Notes under the pieces: model-generated
What the model saw: the letters and a program-made list of their open reading frames with translations, nothing else
What the model was told of the DNA's origin: nothing
The model's database searches: none
Shown: positions 27,095 through 35,433 of the stretch, one piece after another
Layout of the letters: the number at the start of each line of letters is the position of its first letter
How positions within the stretch are numbered: position 1 is the first letter of the stretch
Assembly (NCBI RefSeq): GCF_014930455.1
Contig: NZ_JAAIYO010000004.1
Coordinates: forward strand, 434,001-498,000
Source: Corallococcus soli
GTDB lineage: Bacteria; Myxococcota; Myxococcia; Myxococcales; Myxococcaceae
Length of the DNA stretch: 64,000 nt
Direction of reading: 5' to 3'
Program-made: the position numbers and the translations under genes

Positions 27095-27166
27095 GGCGGA
27101 CGACTGTAGCCTGTTTGACGGAGGGGCCGGGACAATGGCCCCCGGCCCCTCCAGACACAGTCGGTG

Positions 27167-28306
27167 CTACGGCGTGACGTCGGTGATTTCGTAGCCGAAG
27201 GCCTCCGGAATCAGCCACTTCCAGATGCCGAAGCCACGGGCGCGCTTGAGCGCGAGGAAGTACCTGCCGGTCGTGGGCGGCACGAACGAGACCCCCGTCC
27301 TGTCACTCGCCAGCTCCGCCCCCAGCAACTGACCCTGGGCGTCCGTCACCGTGGTGCTGGCATGGAAGGGGCTGCTGTTGTTGGAGTCATCCCTCAGCAG
27401 GTACTCGTGGCCCGCCACGAGGTCCACGGCCAGCACGTCGACTTCATTCTGGGCCCCCAGGTCGACCCTCACCCGCGCGGGCACCGTGATGGCGGTGGCC
27501 TCGGCCGCGACGTCCCCATGGTCATCCGGGCCCGCGTCGCGGACCTTGCAACCATACCGGGTGGAGTTGGCGGAGTAGGGGCCGCTGGCACGGACGAGCA
27601 GCAGGAGGTCCCCTCCGCCAGCATTCTTGATGGCCATGTCGGCGATGCCGCCGTTGAACTGGACGGCGTTGTACGTGCCCAGCGAGGTGCCGTCCGGGCG
27701 GATCAACTCCATGTCCGGATCCCTGTTCGCGCCATCAAAGCCACTGCAGACCGCACGCAGGATGTGGTTTGCGGGAACAGAGAGCCGCCACGCGTCCACG
27801 TCATCGGGACGCTCCAGGAACCCGATGAAGGCATGCTCCGTTTCGCTGAACGGCTGGGGCACCGCCCCGTCCGCGGAATCGCCCGCGTCATCTGCGGCCT
27901 CCGTGAACTCGTACTGGAACGCTCCGGCCTCTCCCTCCAGGGCGGACTGGACGTCCAGCACCGCGAGGCCGGTCGTCGCCGCCGTCCAGAAGAAGTTGAG
28001 CTGCTTCGTCGCCCGCGACAGCCGGGCCTCTCCCACGGGCTCCAGGGTCGTCGCGTCGCGCAACTGGACCTTGCACCCCGTCATCGTCGTGGCGGTGCAG
28101 ACGAACCGGTACAGCTGGCCTGCCTTGACGGAGAGCTCCAGGCGGGTGGGCTCGGTCGCCGTGACCGCCGCTTCCCCCTGCGCCCCCGGCTTCATGCCCT
28201 TGTCCTCGGGCTCGTCCTTGCCGCAGGCCCCCAGGGTCAGCGCCACGCCCAACAAGAGCCCCAGCGCCCATCCCCCTCGGGACTTCAATTCCAATTCAGT
28301 ATGCAT
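27167..28306 (-). CDS. Hypothetical lipoprotein with beta-sandwich-like repeats
   Basis: About 379 residues. ATG 28306 opens on a lipoprotein signal ending TLGACGK. A GTG or ATG nine codons upstream is less likely. Three similar beta-rich segments contain aromatic and Asp-rich turns (LSVKAGQLYRFVCTATT; WRLSVPANHILRAVCSG; VDLVAGHEYLLRDDSNN), reminiscent of pre-peptidase C-terminal (PPC)-type domains. Four or more Cys may form disulfides. The function is unknown and a surface or outer-membrane location is likely. Confidence 0.72.
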   Translation of the reverse strand: MHTELELKSRGGWALGLLLGVALTLGACGKDEPEDKGMKPGAQGEAAVTATEPTRLELSVKAGQLYRFVCTATTMTGCKVQLRDATTLEPVGEARLSRATKQLNFFWTAATTGLAVLDVQSALEGEAGAFQYEFTEAADDAGDSADGAVPQPFSETEHAFIGFLERPDDVDAWRLSVPANHILRAVCSGFDGANRDPDMELIRPDGTSLGTYNAVQFNGGIADMAIKNAGGGDLLLLVRASGPYSANSTRYGCKVRDAGPDDHGDVAAEATAITVPARVRVDLGAQNEVDVLAVDLVAGHEYLLRDDSNNSSPFHASTTVTDAQGQLLGAELASDRTGVSFVPPTTGRYFLALKRARGFGIWKWLIPEAFGYEITDVTP

Positions 28307-28362
28307 TCCCGTGATTCCCCCATCACGGCTCACCCGGCCCTGAGCTGCTGGGGCAGGAACAT

Positions 28363-28391
28363 GCCATGTCTGGTTTGGGAAATGACATGCC
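28363..28391. repeat. Imperfect inverted repeat upstream of the lipoprotein gene
   Basis: GCCATGTC (28363-28370) and GACATGCC (28384-28391) pair at 7 of 8 positions around 13 bases, with TTTTT following on the plus strand. It lies upstream of the minus-strand lipoprotein gene and could be an operator. Terminator action would only suit plus-strand transcripts. Confidence 0.3.
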
Positions 28392-28415
28392 TTTTTGCCA
28401 ACTCACGGGCGATTG

Positions 28416-29396
28416 TCATTCATTGGCCAGGAACGCCTTCAGCTCCGGGAGCACCCGCTCGGGCCGCTCCAGGTGCGGGCTGTGTCCGCAGTCCACGCGC
28501 AGGACGCGGGCCCGGGGCAGCCGCCGCGCGGCCTCGTCCGCCAGGGTGATGGGCAGGGTCTCCTCGCGCTCACCCCAGACGAGCAGCACCGGCTGCTTCA
28601 CCTCGCCCAGCCGCTCCATGCGGTGGAACACCGGGCCCGTCAGCGGCACCAGCGCGTTGAAGGCCTGCGCCGCCTCCGGACGGCCTCCCCGGACCTCCAG
28701 CAGCTCGTAGCCCAGCGCGCCCAGCCGTGCGCCCAGCGGCGTCGGCGGGGGCGGCAGCATCCGCGCCATCGCCCACGGGCCCAGGTTCCGGGCCAGGCGC
28801 TCCGGCCCCGCGCGGAAGAAGAGGCGCGAGGCGCGCGTCATCTCCGGCCCCAGCCCCATCGCGTCCACCAGCGCCAGCCGCTCCACCTTCACCGTGCCGC
28901 GCAGCGCCAGCTCCAGCGCCACCAGCCCGCCCAGCGAGTGGCCGACCACCGCCACCGGCCCCGGCTCCAGCATCCCCAGGGCCTCCTCCACCGGGTCGGT
29001 GAAGAACCGCACCGCGTCCTCCGCCGAGCGCACGCGCCGCTCCGGCGGGGTGGACTGGCCGAAGCCGGGCAGGTCCAGGGCCAGGACCCGGTGGTGCCGG
29101 GCCAGGGCCGTCAGGTAGGGGAACCAGTGCGTCGCGGACTGGCCCCGCCCGTGCAACCACACCACCGTCGGACGGGGCGGCTCCGGGGCGTCCGCCGGGG
29201 GCCCCCCCTCCAGGATCCGCACCGCGCCGCCCCCGGGCAGCCAGTGGACCTGGGGCACCACGGCGGGGGCCAATTGGGCCAGGAGGGCCGTCTCCACCGG
29301 GCCCACGGGGGGCGTGGCCCCCAGGGCGCCGGGGCGGCTGGCGGCGTCCCAACGGGGGGGGAGGGCAGAACGACGGGGCGGAGGCGGCCGGGACAT
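28416..29396 (-). CDS. Alpha/beta-hydrolase fold protein
   Basis: About 326 residues. After a Pro-rich start the fold shows the oxyanion segment WLHGRGQSATHW, the nucleophile elbow VVGHSLGGL (Ser), an acid in VWGEREETLPITLADEA, and the catalytic His in CGHSPHLERPE. No signal peptide is evident. The substrate is unknown. It is divergent from the moxR operon across 116 bases. Confidence 0.88.
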   Translation of the reverse strand: MSRPPPPRRSALPPRWDAASRPGALGATPPVGPVETALLAQLAPAVVPQVHWLPGGGAVRILEGGPPADAPEPPRPTVVWLHGRGQSATHWFPYLTALARHHRVLALDLPGFGQSTPPERRVRSAEDAVRFFTDPVEEALGMLEPGPVAVVGHSLGGLVALELALRGTVKVERLALVDAMGLGPEMTRASRLFFRAGPERLARNLGPWAMARMLPPPPTPLGARLGALGYELLEVRGGRPEAAQAFNALVPLTGPVFHRMERLGEVKQPVLLVWGEREETLPITLADEAARRLPRARVLRVDCGHSPHLERPERVLPELKAFLANE

Positions 29397-29455
29397 GGGA
29401 GGATGACCCTTTACGGGATGGGGCGGCTTGTCGGAATGTCCGGAGCTCAGCGGTG

Positions 29456-29484
29456 TTGAGCCGGACGCCCGGGAACCCTAGGCT
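29456..29484 (+). promoter_or_regulatory. Candidate promoter of the moxR-bat operon
   Basis: TTGAGC at 29456-29461, 17 bases, TAGGCT at 29479-29484. The -10 hexamer is identical to that proposed for the kinase gene at 5053. The start codon is at 29513 with AGAGGGG just before it. Confidence 0.42.
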
Positions 29485-29512
29485 GCCCGCCGCCCAGGCC
29501 GACAGAGGGGAC

Positions 29513-30502
29513 ATGAACACCGACATCCGCGCGCTCACTGAACGCGTGCAGCAGGAAAGCAGCTTCGTCGAAGTCCTCAACCAGGAGACCGGCAAGGTCA
29601 TCGTCGGGCAGCGGTACATGCTCGAACGCATCCTCATCGGCCTGTTGTGCAACGGCCACGTCCTGTTGGAGGGCGTGCCGGGCCTCGCCAAGACGCTGAC
29701 GGTGCGCACCGTGGCGGACTCGCTGAGCGCCACCTTCATGCGCGTCCAGTTCACCCCGGACCTGCTGCCGGCGGACCTGGTGGGCACGATGATCTACAAC
29801 CAGCAGACGGCCGCGTTCACCGTCCGCAAGGGGCCCATCTTCGCGAACATCGTCCTGGCGGACGAAATCAACCGCGCCCCCGCCAAGGTCCAGTCCGCCC
29901 TGCTGGAGGCCATGGCCGAGCGCCAGGTCACCATCGGCGACCAGACCTTCGGGCTGCCCTCGCCCTTCCTGGTGCTGGCCACCCAGAACCCCATCGAGCA
30001 GGAGGGCACCTACCCCCTGCCCGAGGCCCAGGTGGACCGCTTCATGCTCAAGGTGAAGGTGGGCTACCCGACCCGTGATGAGGAGAAGGTCATCATGGAC
30101 CGGATGTCCGGTGGCTCCTCTCCGAAGGCCCAGAAGGTCATCGCGCTGGAGCACCTGGTGCGCGCGCGCGAGCTCGTCCAGTCCATCTACATGGACGAGA
30201 AGGTGAAGGAGTACATCCTCAACGTGGTGTTCGCCACGCGCGAGCCCGCGCGCTACGGGCTCAAGGACCTGGCGGACTACATCCAGTTCGGCGCCTCGCC
30301 GCGCGCGACCATCTCCCTGGCCCAGGCGGCGCGCGCGCACGCGTTCCTGCGCCACCGCGGCTTCGTGACGCCGGAGGACGTGAAGGCCATCGCCTTCGAC
30401 GTGCTCCGTCACCGCATCGCGATGACATACGAGGCGGAGGCCGAGGAGCTCACCCAGGAGAAGATCATCCAGCGCGTCTTCGACCGCGTGGAAGTCCCCT
30501 GA
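29513..30502 (+). CDS. MoxR-family AAA ATPase
   Basis: About 329 residues, standard for the family. ATG 29513 follows AGAGGGG. Walker A is GVPGLAKT, Walker B is VLADEINRAP, sensor 1 is in LATQNPIEQEG, and LPEAQVDRFMLKV is the MoxR signature. It is the first gene of an eight-gene run ending at 38016. MoxR ATPases act as chaperones for VWA-domain partners, which are encoded downstream. Confidence 0.95.
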   Translation: MNTDIRALTERVQQESSFVEVLNQETGKVIVGQRYMLERILIGLLCNGHVLLEGVPGLAKTLTVRTVADSLSATFMRVQFTPDLLPADLVGTMIYNQQTAAFTVRKGPIFANIVLADEINRAPAKVQSALLEAMAERQVTIGDQTFGLPSPFLVLATQNPIEQEGTYPLPEAQVDRFMLKVKVGYPTRDEEKVIMDRMSGGSSPKAQKVIALEHLVRARELVQSIYMDEKVKEYILNVVFATREPARYGLKDLADYIQFGASPRATISLAQAARAHAFLRHRGFVTPEDVKAIAFDVLRHRIAMTYEAEAEELTQEKIIQRVFDRVEVP

Positions 30503-30530
30503 CGGCCCGCGCGCCTCCCGAGAACGCCCC

Positions 30531-31412
30531 GTGCTGCCCAAGGACCTCATCCGCCGCATCCGCAAGTTGGAGATCCGCACCCGCAAGGTGGTCTCCGACA
30601 TGCTCGCCGGCCAGTACCACTCGGTGTTCAAGGGCCGCGGCATGGCCTTCTCCGAGGTGCGGCAGTACCAGCCCGGTGACGAGATCCGGTTCATCGACTG
30701 GAACGTCACCGCGCGCATGAACGAGGCGTTCATCAAGGTCTTCACCGAGGAGCGCGAGCTCACGGTGATGCTCCTGGTGGACGTGTCCGCCTCCAACGAG
30801 TTCGGCTCGAAGGAGCGCACCAAGGCGGAGGTCGCCGCGGAGGTGGCCGCGCAGATCGCCTTCAGCGCCATCGCGAACAACGACCGGGTGGGGCTCATCC
30901 TCTTCTCGGACCGGGTGGAGAAGGTCGTCCCGCCGCGCAAGGGCCGCACGCACGTGCTGCGGCTGGTGAGCGACATCCTCACCTTCAAGCCGGAGGGCAG
31001 GGGCACGGACCTGGCGGCGGGGCTCGGCTACCTGCGGCGGGTGGCGAAGCGCAAGGCGGTGACGTTCCTGGTGTCGGACTTCCTCGCCACCGGCTACGAG
31101 AAGCCGCTGCGCCTCGTGGGCCGCAAGCACGACCTGGTGCCCGTGGTCATCGAGGATCCGCTGGAGCAGGCGTTCCCGCGCCATGGGCTCGTGGAGATGG
31201 AGGACCCGGAGACGGGGGAGCGCTTCGTCGTGGACACCAGCTCCCCCAGCGTGCGCGGCCGGTACGCGCGCGCGATGCAGGCCCAGCGCGACGAGCGCCG
31301 CAAGCTGTTCCGCAAGCTGGAGCTGGACCACGTGGAGCTGCGCGCCGGGGATGACCACGGCAAGGCGCTGGCGCAGTTCTTCAGGGCGCGCGCCCGGAGG
31401 ATGGCGGCATGA
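30531..31412 (+). CDS. DUF58 domain protein
   Basis: About 293 residues, starting at GTG 30531. It carries the DUF58 core YQPGDEIRFIDWNVTARM and a VWA-like continuation (VMLLVDVSASNEFG, a MIDAS-type DxSxS). There are no membrane helices. The family always travels with MoxR and the Bat proteins. It overlaps the next gene by four bases. Confidence 0.93.
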   Translation: MLPKDLIRRIRKLEIRTRKVVSDMLAGQYHSVFKGRGMAFSEVRQYQPGDEIRFIDWNVTARMNEAFIKVFTEERELTVMLLVDVSASNEFGSKERTKAEVAAEVAAQIAFSAIANNDRVGLILFSDRVEKVVPPRKGRTHVLRLVSDILTFKPEGRGTDLAAGLGYLRRVAKRKAVTFLVSDFLATGYEKPLRLVGRKHDLVPVVIEDPLEQAFPRHGLVEMEDPETGERFVVDTSSPSVRGRYARAMQAQRDERRKLFRKLELDHVELRAGDDHGKALAQFFRARARRMAA

Positions 31413-32404
31413 GGCAGGCCCTCGTCCTCGCGGCGGTGTTGTTGCTCGGCGTCCCCGTGGCGCGGGCGCAGGCCCCGGCGCCCGCGGCCGCCCCGGTGGT
31501 GCTGGAGTCGGTGACCCCCACGGCGGCGTCCGCGCGGGTGGAGCCGGAGTCGGTGCACATCGGTGAGCCTTTCCTGTACCAGGTGACGCTCACGCACCCG
31601 AAGGACCAGCGCTACGAGCTGGTGGCGCCCAGGGGCGACGACAGCCCGGTGGAGCTGCTCCAGCAGACGCGCCAGCGGCAGGACGGGACGAACGACGCGA
31701 CGACGACGTTCGGCCTGCGCTTCTCCGCGTTCGAGCTGGGCGACGTGGCGCTCCCCGACCTGACCTTCGACGTGGCGACGCCGGACGGCCCCCGTCGCTT
31801 CGTGCTCAAGGGCAAGTCCGTGGAGGTGGGCACCACGCTGCCCGCGGACGCGAACGGGCAGGGCGCGGAGCTGTTCGACTACCAGCCGCCCCAGGAAGTG
31901 CCCATCCGTTCGTGGACGCTGCTCTACGCGCTGGCGGTGGCGCTCGCGGTGGGGCTGCTCGCCTGGGCGCTGGTGCGCTGGTGGCAGCGGCGGCCGAAGC
32001 GCGAGAAGGTCATCCCGGTGCTGCCGCTGGACGTGCGCGTGCGTCAGTCGCTGGACGCGCTCAAGCGCGAGGACCTGCCCGGCCGGGGGCTCGTGAAGGA
32101 CTACTACGTCCGGCTCTCCGAAATCGTGCGTGGCTACCTGGGCGAGCGCTACGGCTTCGAGGCCCTGGAGTGCACCTCCTTCGAGCTGATGACGCACCTG
32201 CGCAAGCTGCCCACGCCGGGCCTCCCCGAGGACGCGCTGATGCGCTTCATCTCCGAATCGGACCTGGTGAAGTACGCCCGGGCCGACGCCTCCCCCGAAA
32301 CCTGCGCGCAGTCGCTCGCCTTCGGCTACGACCTGCTGGCCAAGACGTACGTCGTCCCCTCTCCGCCCCCCACGCCCGATGCCTCCGGACCTCGCGTTCA
32401 ATAA
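31409..32404 (+). CDS. DUF4381/BatD-like membrane-anchored protein of the Bat operon
   Basis: About 331 residues. A signal peptide (to about ARAQ) is followed by a beta-sandwich extracytoplasmic domain (about 30-160), a membrane helix near 173-191, and a cytoplasmic helical domain with RQSLDALKREDLPGRGLVKDYYVRLSEI, which matches the DUF4381-like partners found in moxR operons. Its last 26 bases overlap the start of the VWA gene downstream. Confidence 0.82.
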   Translation: MRQALVLAAVLLLGVPVARAQAPAPAAAPVVLESVTPTAASARVEPESVHIGEPFLYQVTLTHPKDQRYELVAPRGDDSPVELLQQTRQRQDGTNDATTTFGLRFSAFELGDVALPDLTFDVATPDGPRRFVLKGKSVEVGTTLPADANGQGAELFDYQPPQEVPIRSWTLLYALAVALAVGLLAWALVRWWQRRPKREKVIPVLPLDVRVRQSLDALKREDLPGRGLVKDYYVRLSEIVRGYLGERYGFEALECTSFELMTHLRKLPTPGLPEDALMRFISESDLVKYARADASPETCAQSLAFGYDLLAKTYVVPSPPPTPDASGPRVQ

Positions 32405-33389
32405 CCCGGAGGCGCTCTGGGCCCTGCTGCTGGCGCCGCTGCTGCTCGTGCTTGCCTTCTGGGAGCGCCGCCGCCGCGCCACGCTGCGCTTCTCCGCCGC
32501 GCACGTCTTCGCCAGGGGCGGGCGCGGCCTGCGCACGTACCTGCTGCCGCTCTTGCCCTTCCTGCGCGCGGCGGCGGTGGTGGCGGCGGTGCTCGCCATC
32601 GCCCGGCCCCAGTCGCGGGACTCGCGCGTGCGGGACCTGTCGGTGGAGGGCATCGACATCGTGGTGGCGTTGGACCTGTCCACGTCCATGGAGGCCGGTG
32701 ACTTCCGTCCGCAGAACCGCCTGAACGTGGCGAAGGAGGTGCTCGCGGACTTCATCACCGGCCGCGTGAACGACCGCCTGGGCCTGGTGGTGTTCTCCGG
32801 CGCCGCGTACACGCAGTCGCCGCTGACGCTGGACTACGGCGTGCTCAAGGAGGTGCTCAAGCAACTGCGCACCCGCGTGCTGGAGGACGGCACCGCGATT
32901 GGTGACGCCATCGCGACCTCGCTCAACCGCCTGCGGGACTCCGAGGCGAAGAGCCGGGTGGTGGTGCTCATCACCGACGGCGACAACAACGCCGGTAAAA
33001 TCTCTCCGCTGGACGCGGCGAACATGGCCGCGTCGCTCCACATCCCCATCTACACCATCCTCGTGGGCAAGGGCGGCAAGGTGCCCTTCCCGCAGGGCAC
33101 GGACCTGTTCGGCAACACGGTCTGGCGCGAGACGGAGATCCCCATCAACCCGGAGCTGATGCAGGACATCGCGGACCGCACCGGCGGCGAGTACTACCGC
33201 GCCACGGACCCGGAGGGCCTCAAGCAGGGCCTGCAGAAGGTGCTGGACGCGCTGGAGCGCTCGAAGCTGATGGAGGGCGGCGCCAGCGCCACGTACCGGG
33301 AGGGCTTCCATCCCTTCCTGCTCGCGGCCTTCGGGCTCGCGGCGCTGGAGCTGCTGCTGCGCGCCACCTTCCTGCGGGTGTTCCCATGA
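32379..33389 (+). CDS. batA: BatA-type VWA-domain membrane protein
   Basis: About 336 residues. Two N-terminal helices flank a short loop. A VWA domain (about 88-285) has the MIDAS motif DLSTSMEAGD, the downstream Thr in LEDGTAIGDAI, and the Asp in LITDGDNN. A C-terminal helix re-enters the membrane. In Bacteroides and Leptospira Bat proteins support aerotolerance or cell envelope integrity. The start overlaps the preceding gene by 26 bases, which suggests translational coupling. Confidence 0.9.
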   Translation: MPPDLAFNNPEALWALLLAPLLLVLAFWERRRRATLRFSAAHVFARGGRGLRTYLLPLLPFLRAAAVVAAVLAIARPQSRDSRVRDLSVEGIDIVVALDLSTSMEAGDFRPQNRLNVAKEVLADFITGRVNDRLGLVVFSGAAYTQSPLTLDYGVLKEVLKQLRTRVLEDGTAIGDAIATSLNRLRDSEAKSRVVVLITDGDNNAGKISPLDAANMAASLHIPIYTILVGKGGKVPFPQGTDLFGNTVWRETEIPINPELMQDIADRTGGEYYRATDPEGLKQGLQKVLDALERSKLMEGGASATYREGFHPFLLAAFGLAALELLLRATFLRVFP

Positions 33390-34444
33390 CGCCGGGCATG
33401 GAGGCATGGCGCTTCACGCTGCTGGGCTACCAGGTGGGTCTGGCGCAGCCGCTGTTCCTGTTGCTGTTCGTGATGGGCCTGCTGCTGGGGGCGCTCGTGC
33501 TGGTCAAGGCGCTGGGCCGCAGGACACGGCTGTCGGCGCTCCTGGCGGAGCGGCACGTGGCCACGCTCGCGCCCGGCGTGTCCGTGTGGCGCCCGGCCGT
33601 GCAGGGAGGGCTCTACGGCCTGGGGCTGATGCTGTTCGGACTGGCGCTCGCGCAGCCCCAGTGCGGCACCAAGAGCGAGCTGACGAAGCGCCGGGGCATC
33701 GACGTGGTGGTGGCGCTGGATGCCTCCAAGTCGATGCTCGCGCGCGACGTGCAGCCCAGCCGCCTGGACCGGGCGCGCCTGGAGCTGAACACGCTCCTGG
33801 ACGAGCTGAAGGGCGACCGCGCGGGCCTCGTGGTGTTCGCCGGGGACGCGTTCGTGCAGTCGCCGCTCACGTCGGACTACTCGGCGGTGAAGCTGTTCCT
33901 GCGCGCGGTGGACCCGGACGTGATGCCCCAGGGCGGCACCAACGTGGGCGCGGCGCTGAGGCTGGCCATGCAGGTGCTGGACAACGCGGACCGCGGCTCC
34001 AAGGAGCGCGTGGTGGTGCTCCTGTCGGACGGCGAGGACCTCACCGGCGAGGTGCGCGAGGCCACGGACGCGCTGAAGGACGCGCGCGTGCAGGTGCTGG
34101 CGGTGGGCGTGGGCTCCGACTCCGGCGAGCCCATCCCCGTCTATGACCGGCGCGGCGAGTTCGTGGACTACAAGAAGGACGGCAACGGTGACACGGTCAT
34201 CACCCGCCTGGACCGCGCGGGCCTCACGGCCATCGCGGACGCGACGGGCGGCGCCTTCTTCTACCAACCCAACGGCGTGGCGATGAGCCAGGTGGTGGAG
34301 CGCATCGACCAGATGCAGAAGAGCGAACTGGAGAGCCGCGTGACGGTCCGCTACGACGAGCGCTTCCAGTTCTTCGCCATCCCCGGGCTGGTGTTCCTGG
34401 TGCTGGGCATGATGCTGCTGCCGTCGCGGCGGAGGCCGGCATGA
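33386..34444 (+). CDS. batB: BatB-type VWA-domain membrane protein
   Basis: About 352 residues, second VWA paralogue of the operon. It has N-terminal helices near 20-40 and 70-90, the MIDAS motif DASKSMLARD, VMPQGGTNVGAAL for the second metal contact, LLSDGEDLTGE, and a C-terminal membrane helix. BatA and BatB presumably form a hetero-complex. It overlaps both neighbours by four bases. Confidence 0.9.
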   Translation: MTPGMEAWRFTLLGYQVGLAQPLFLLLFVMGLLLGALVLVKALGRRTRLSALLAERHVATLAPGVSVWRPAVQGGLYGLGLMLFGLALAQPQCGTKSELTKRRGIDVVVALDASKSMLARDVQPSRLDRARLELNTLLDELKGDRAGLVVFAGDAFVQSPLTSDYSAVKLFLRAVDPDVMPQGGTNVGAALRLAMQVLDNADRGSKERVVVLLSDGEDLTGEVREATDALKDARVQVLAVGVGSDSGEPIPVYDRRGEFVDYKKDGNGDTVITRLDRAGLTAIADATGGAFFYQPNGVAMSQVVERIDQMQKSELESRVTVRYDERFQFFAIPGLVFLVLGMMLLPSRRRPA

Positions 34445-35433
34445 AGGCGCGTTCAATGCGGCGGCGCGCGACGCGCCTGGTGGCCTCCGGGCTCGTGGGC
34501 CTGCTCGCCCTGCCGGGGCCCGCCTGGGCGGTGGGGCCGCTGGAGAAGGACCACCCGCTGGTGCAGCGCGGGCGCGAGGCCTACGCGGCGGGACGCTACG
34601 AGGACGCGCTGCGCGACTTCGAGGCCGCGAAGAAGGAGCGGCCGAGCGATCCGATCGTCGAGTTCAACCGCGCGGACGCGCTGGCGAAGCTGGGCCGCGC
34701 GGCGGAGGCGCGCGAGGCGTTCAAGCAGGTGACGGAGTCCTCGCGACAGCCCGACCTGACGCAGAAGAGCTGGTACAACCTGGGCAACCTCGCGGCCACG
34801 GCGGGGGACCGCAAGGAAGCGCTGAAGTCCTACCGGCGCGCGCTCACGCTGGACCCCACGGATCCGCTGGCCCGTCACAACTACGAGGTGGTGCTGCGCG
34901 ACCTGCCGCCGCCCCAGAATCAGCCGGATGGTGGCGCGGACGGAGGCCAGGACGGCGGTGACGACGGTGGGCGTCCGGACGCGGGCGAGGACGGCGGCCG
35001 CAAGGAGGACGGAGGCGCGCCGGTGGATGGCGGTGCCGACGCGGGGCCGGATGGCGGCGAGGACGGCGGCGCGGATGGAGGCTCGCCGGATGGCGGCGGC
35101 GACGGGGGCTCGGATGGCGGCGGAGGCGATGCCGGCCCCGGGGACGGCGGCGGGGCGGACGGCGGCCCGGCGGATGGCGGCGCGGATGCTGGCGCTGACG
35201 GCGGCGACGGCGAGGGCGAAGGGGACCCGAAGGACGGCGGTTCGGACGGTGGCAGCGAGAGCGAAGAGGACTCGCAGAGGGATCCGCGCGACGGTGGCTC
35301 GCCCGCGAGCGACGTCGACCGGCAGGAGGCCGAGCGCCTGCTGGATGCGATGAAGCAGAACGAGAAAAATCTCCAGCTCTGGCGTTTCCAGCAGAAGAAG
35401 AAGCCGAGGAAGCCCAATGAGAAGGACTGGTAG
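34441..35433 (+). CDS. batC: BatC-type TPR protein with a long Asp/Gly-rich segment
   Basis: About 330 residues. After a signal peptide (to about AWAV), three TPR units (about 38-150) contain typical AYAAGRYEDALRDFEAAKKE spacing. Residues about 161-281 are almost entirely Asp, Gly, Ala and Ser, with about twenty DGG units. The C-terminus returns to a charged helix with a basic tail. Normal BatC has the TPRs but I know of no such acidic repeat, which could bind calcium or act as a flexible spacer. It overlaps batD by 17 bases. Confidence 0.85.
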   Translation: MKARSMRRRATRLVASGLVGLLALPGPAWAVGPLEKDHPLVQRGREAYAAGRYEDALRDFEAAKKERPSDPIVEFNRADALAKLGRAAEAREAFKQVTESSRQPDLTQKSWYNLGNLAATAGDRKEALKSYRRALTLDPTDPLARHNYEVVLRDLPPPQNQPDGGADGGQDGGDDGGRPDAGEDGGRKEDGGAPVDGGADAGPDGGEDGGADGGSPDGGGDGGSDGGGGDAGPGDGGGADGGPADGGADAGADGGDGEGEGDPKDGGSDGGSESEEDSQRDPRDGGSPASDVDRQEAERLLDAMKQNEKNLQLWRFQQKKKPRKPNEKDW

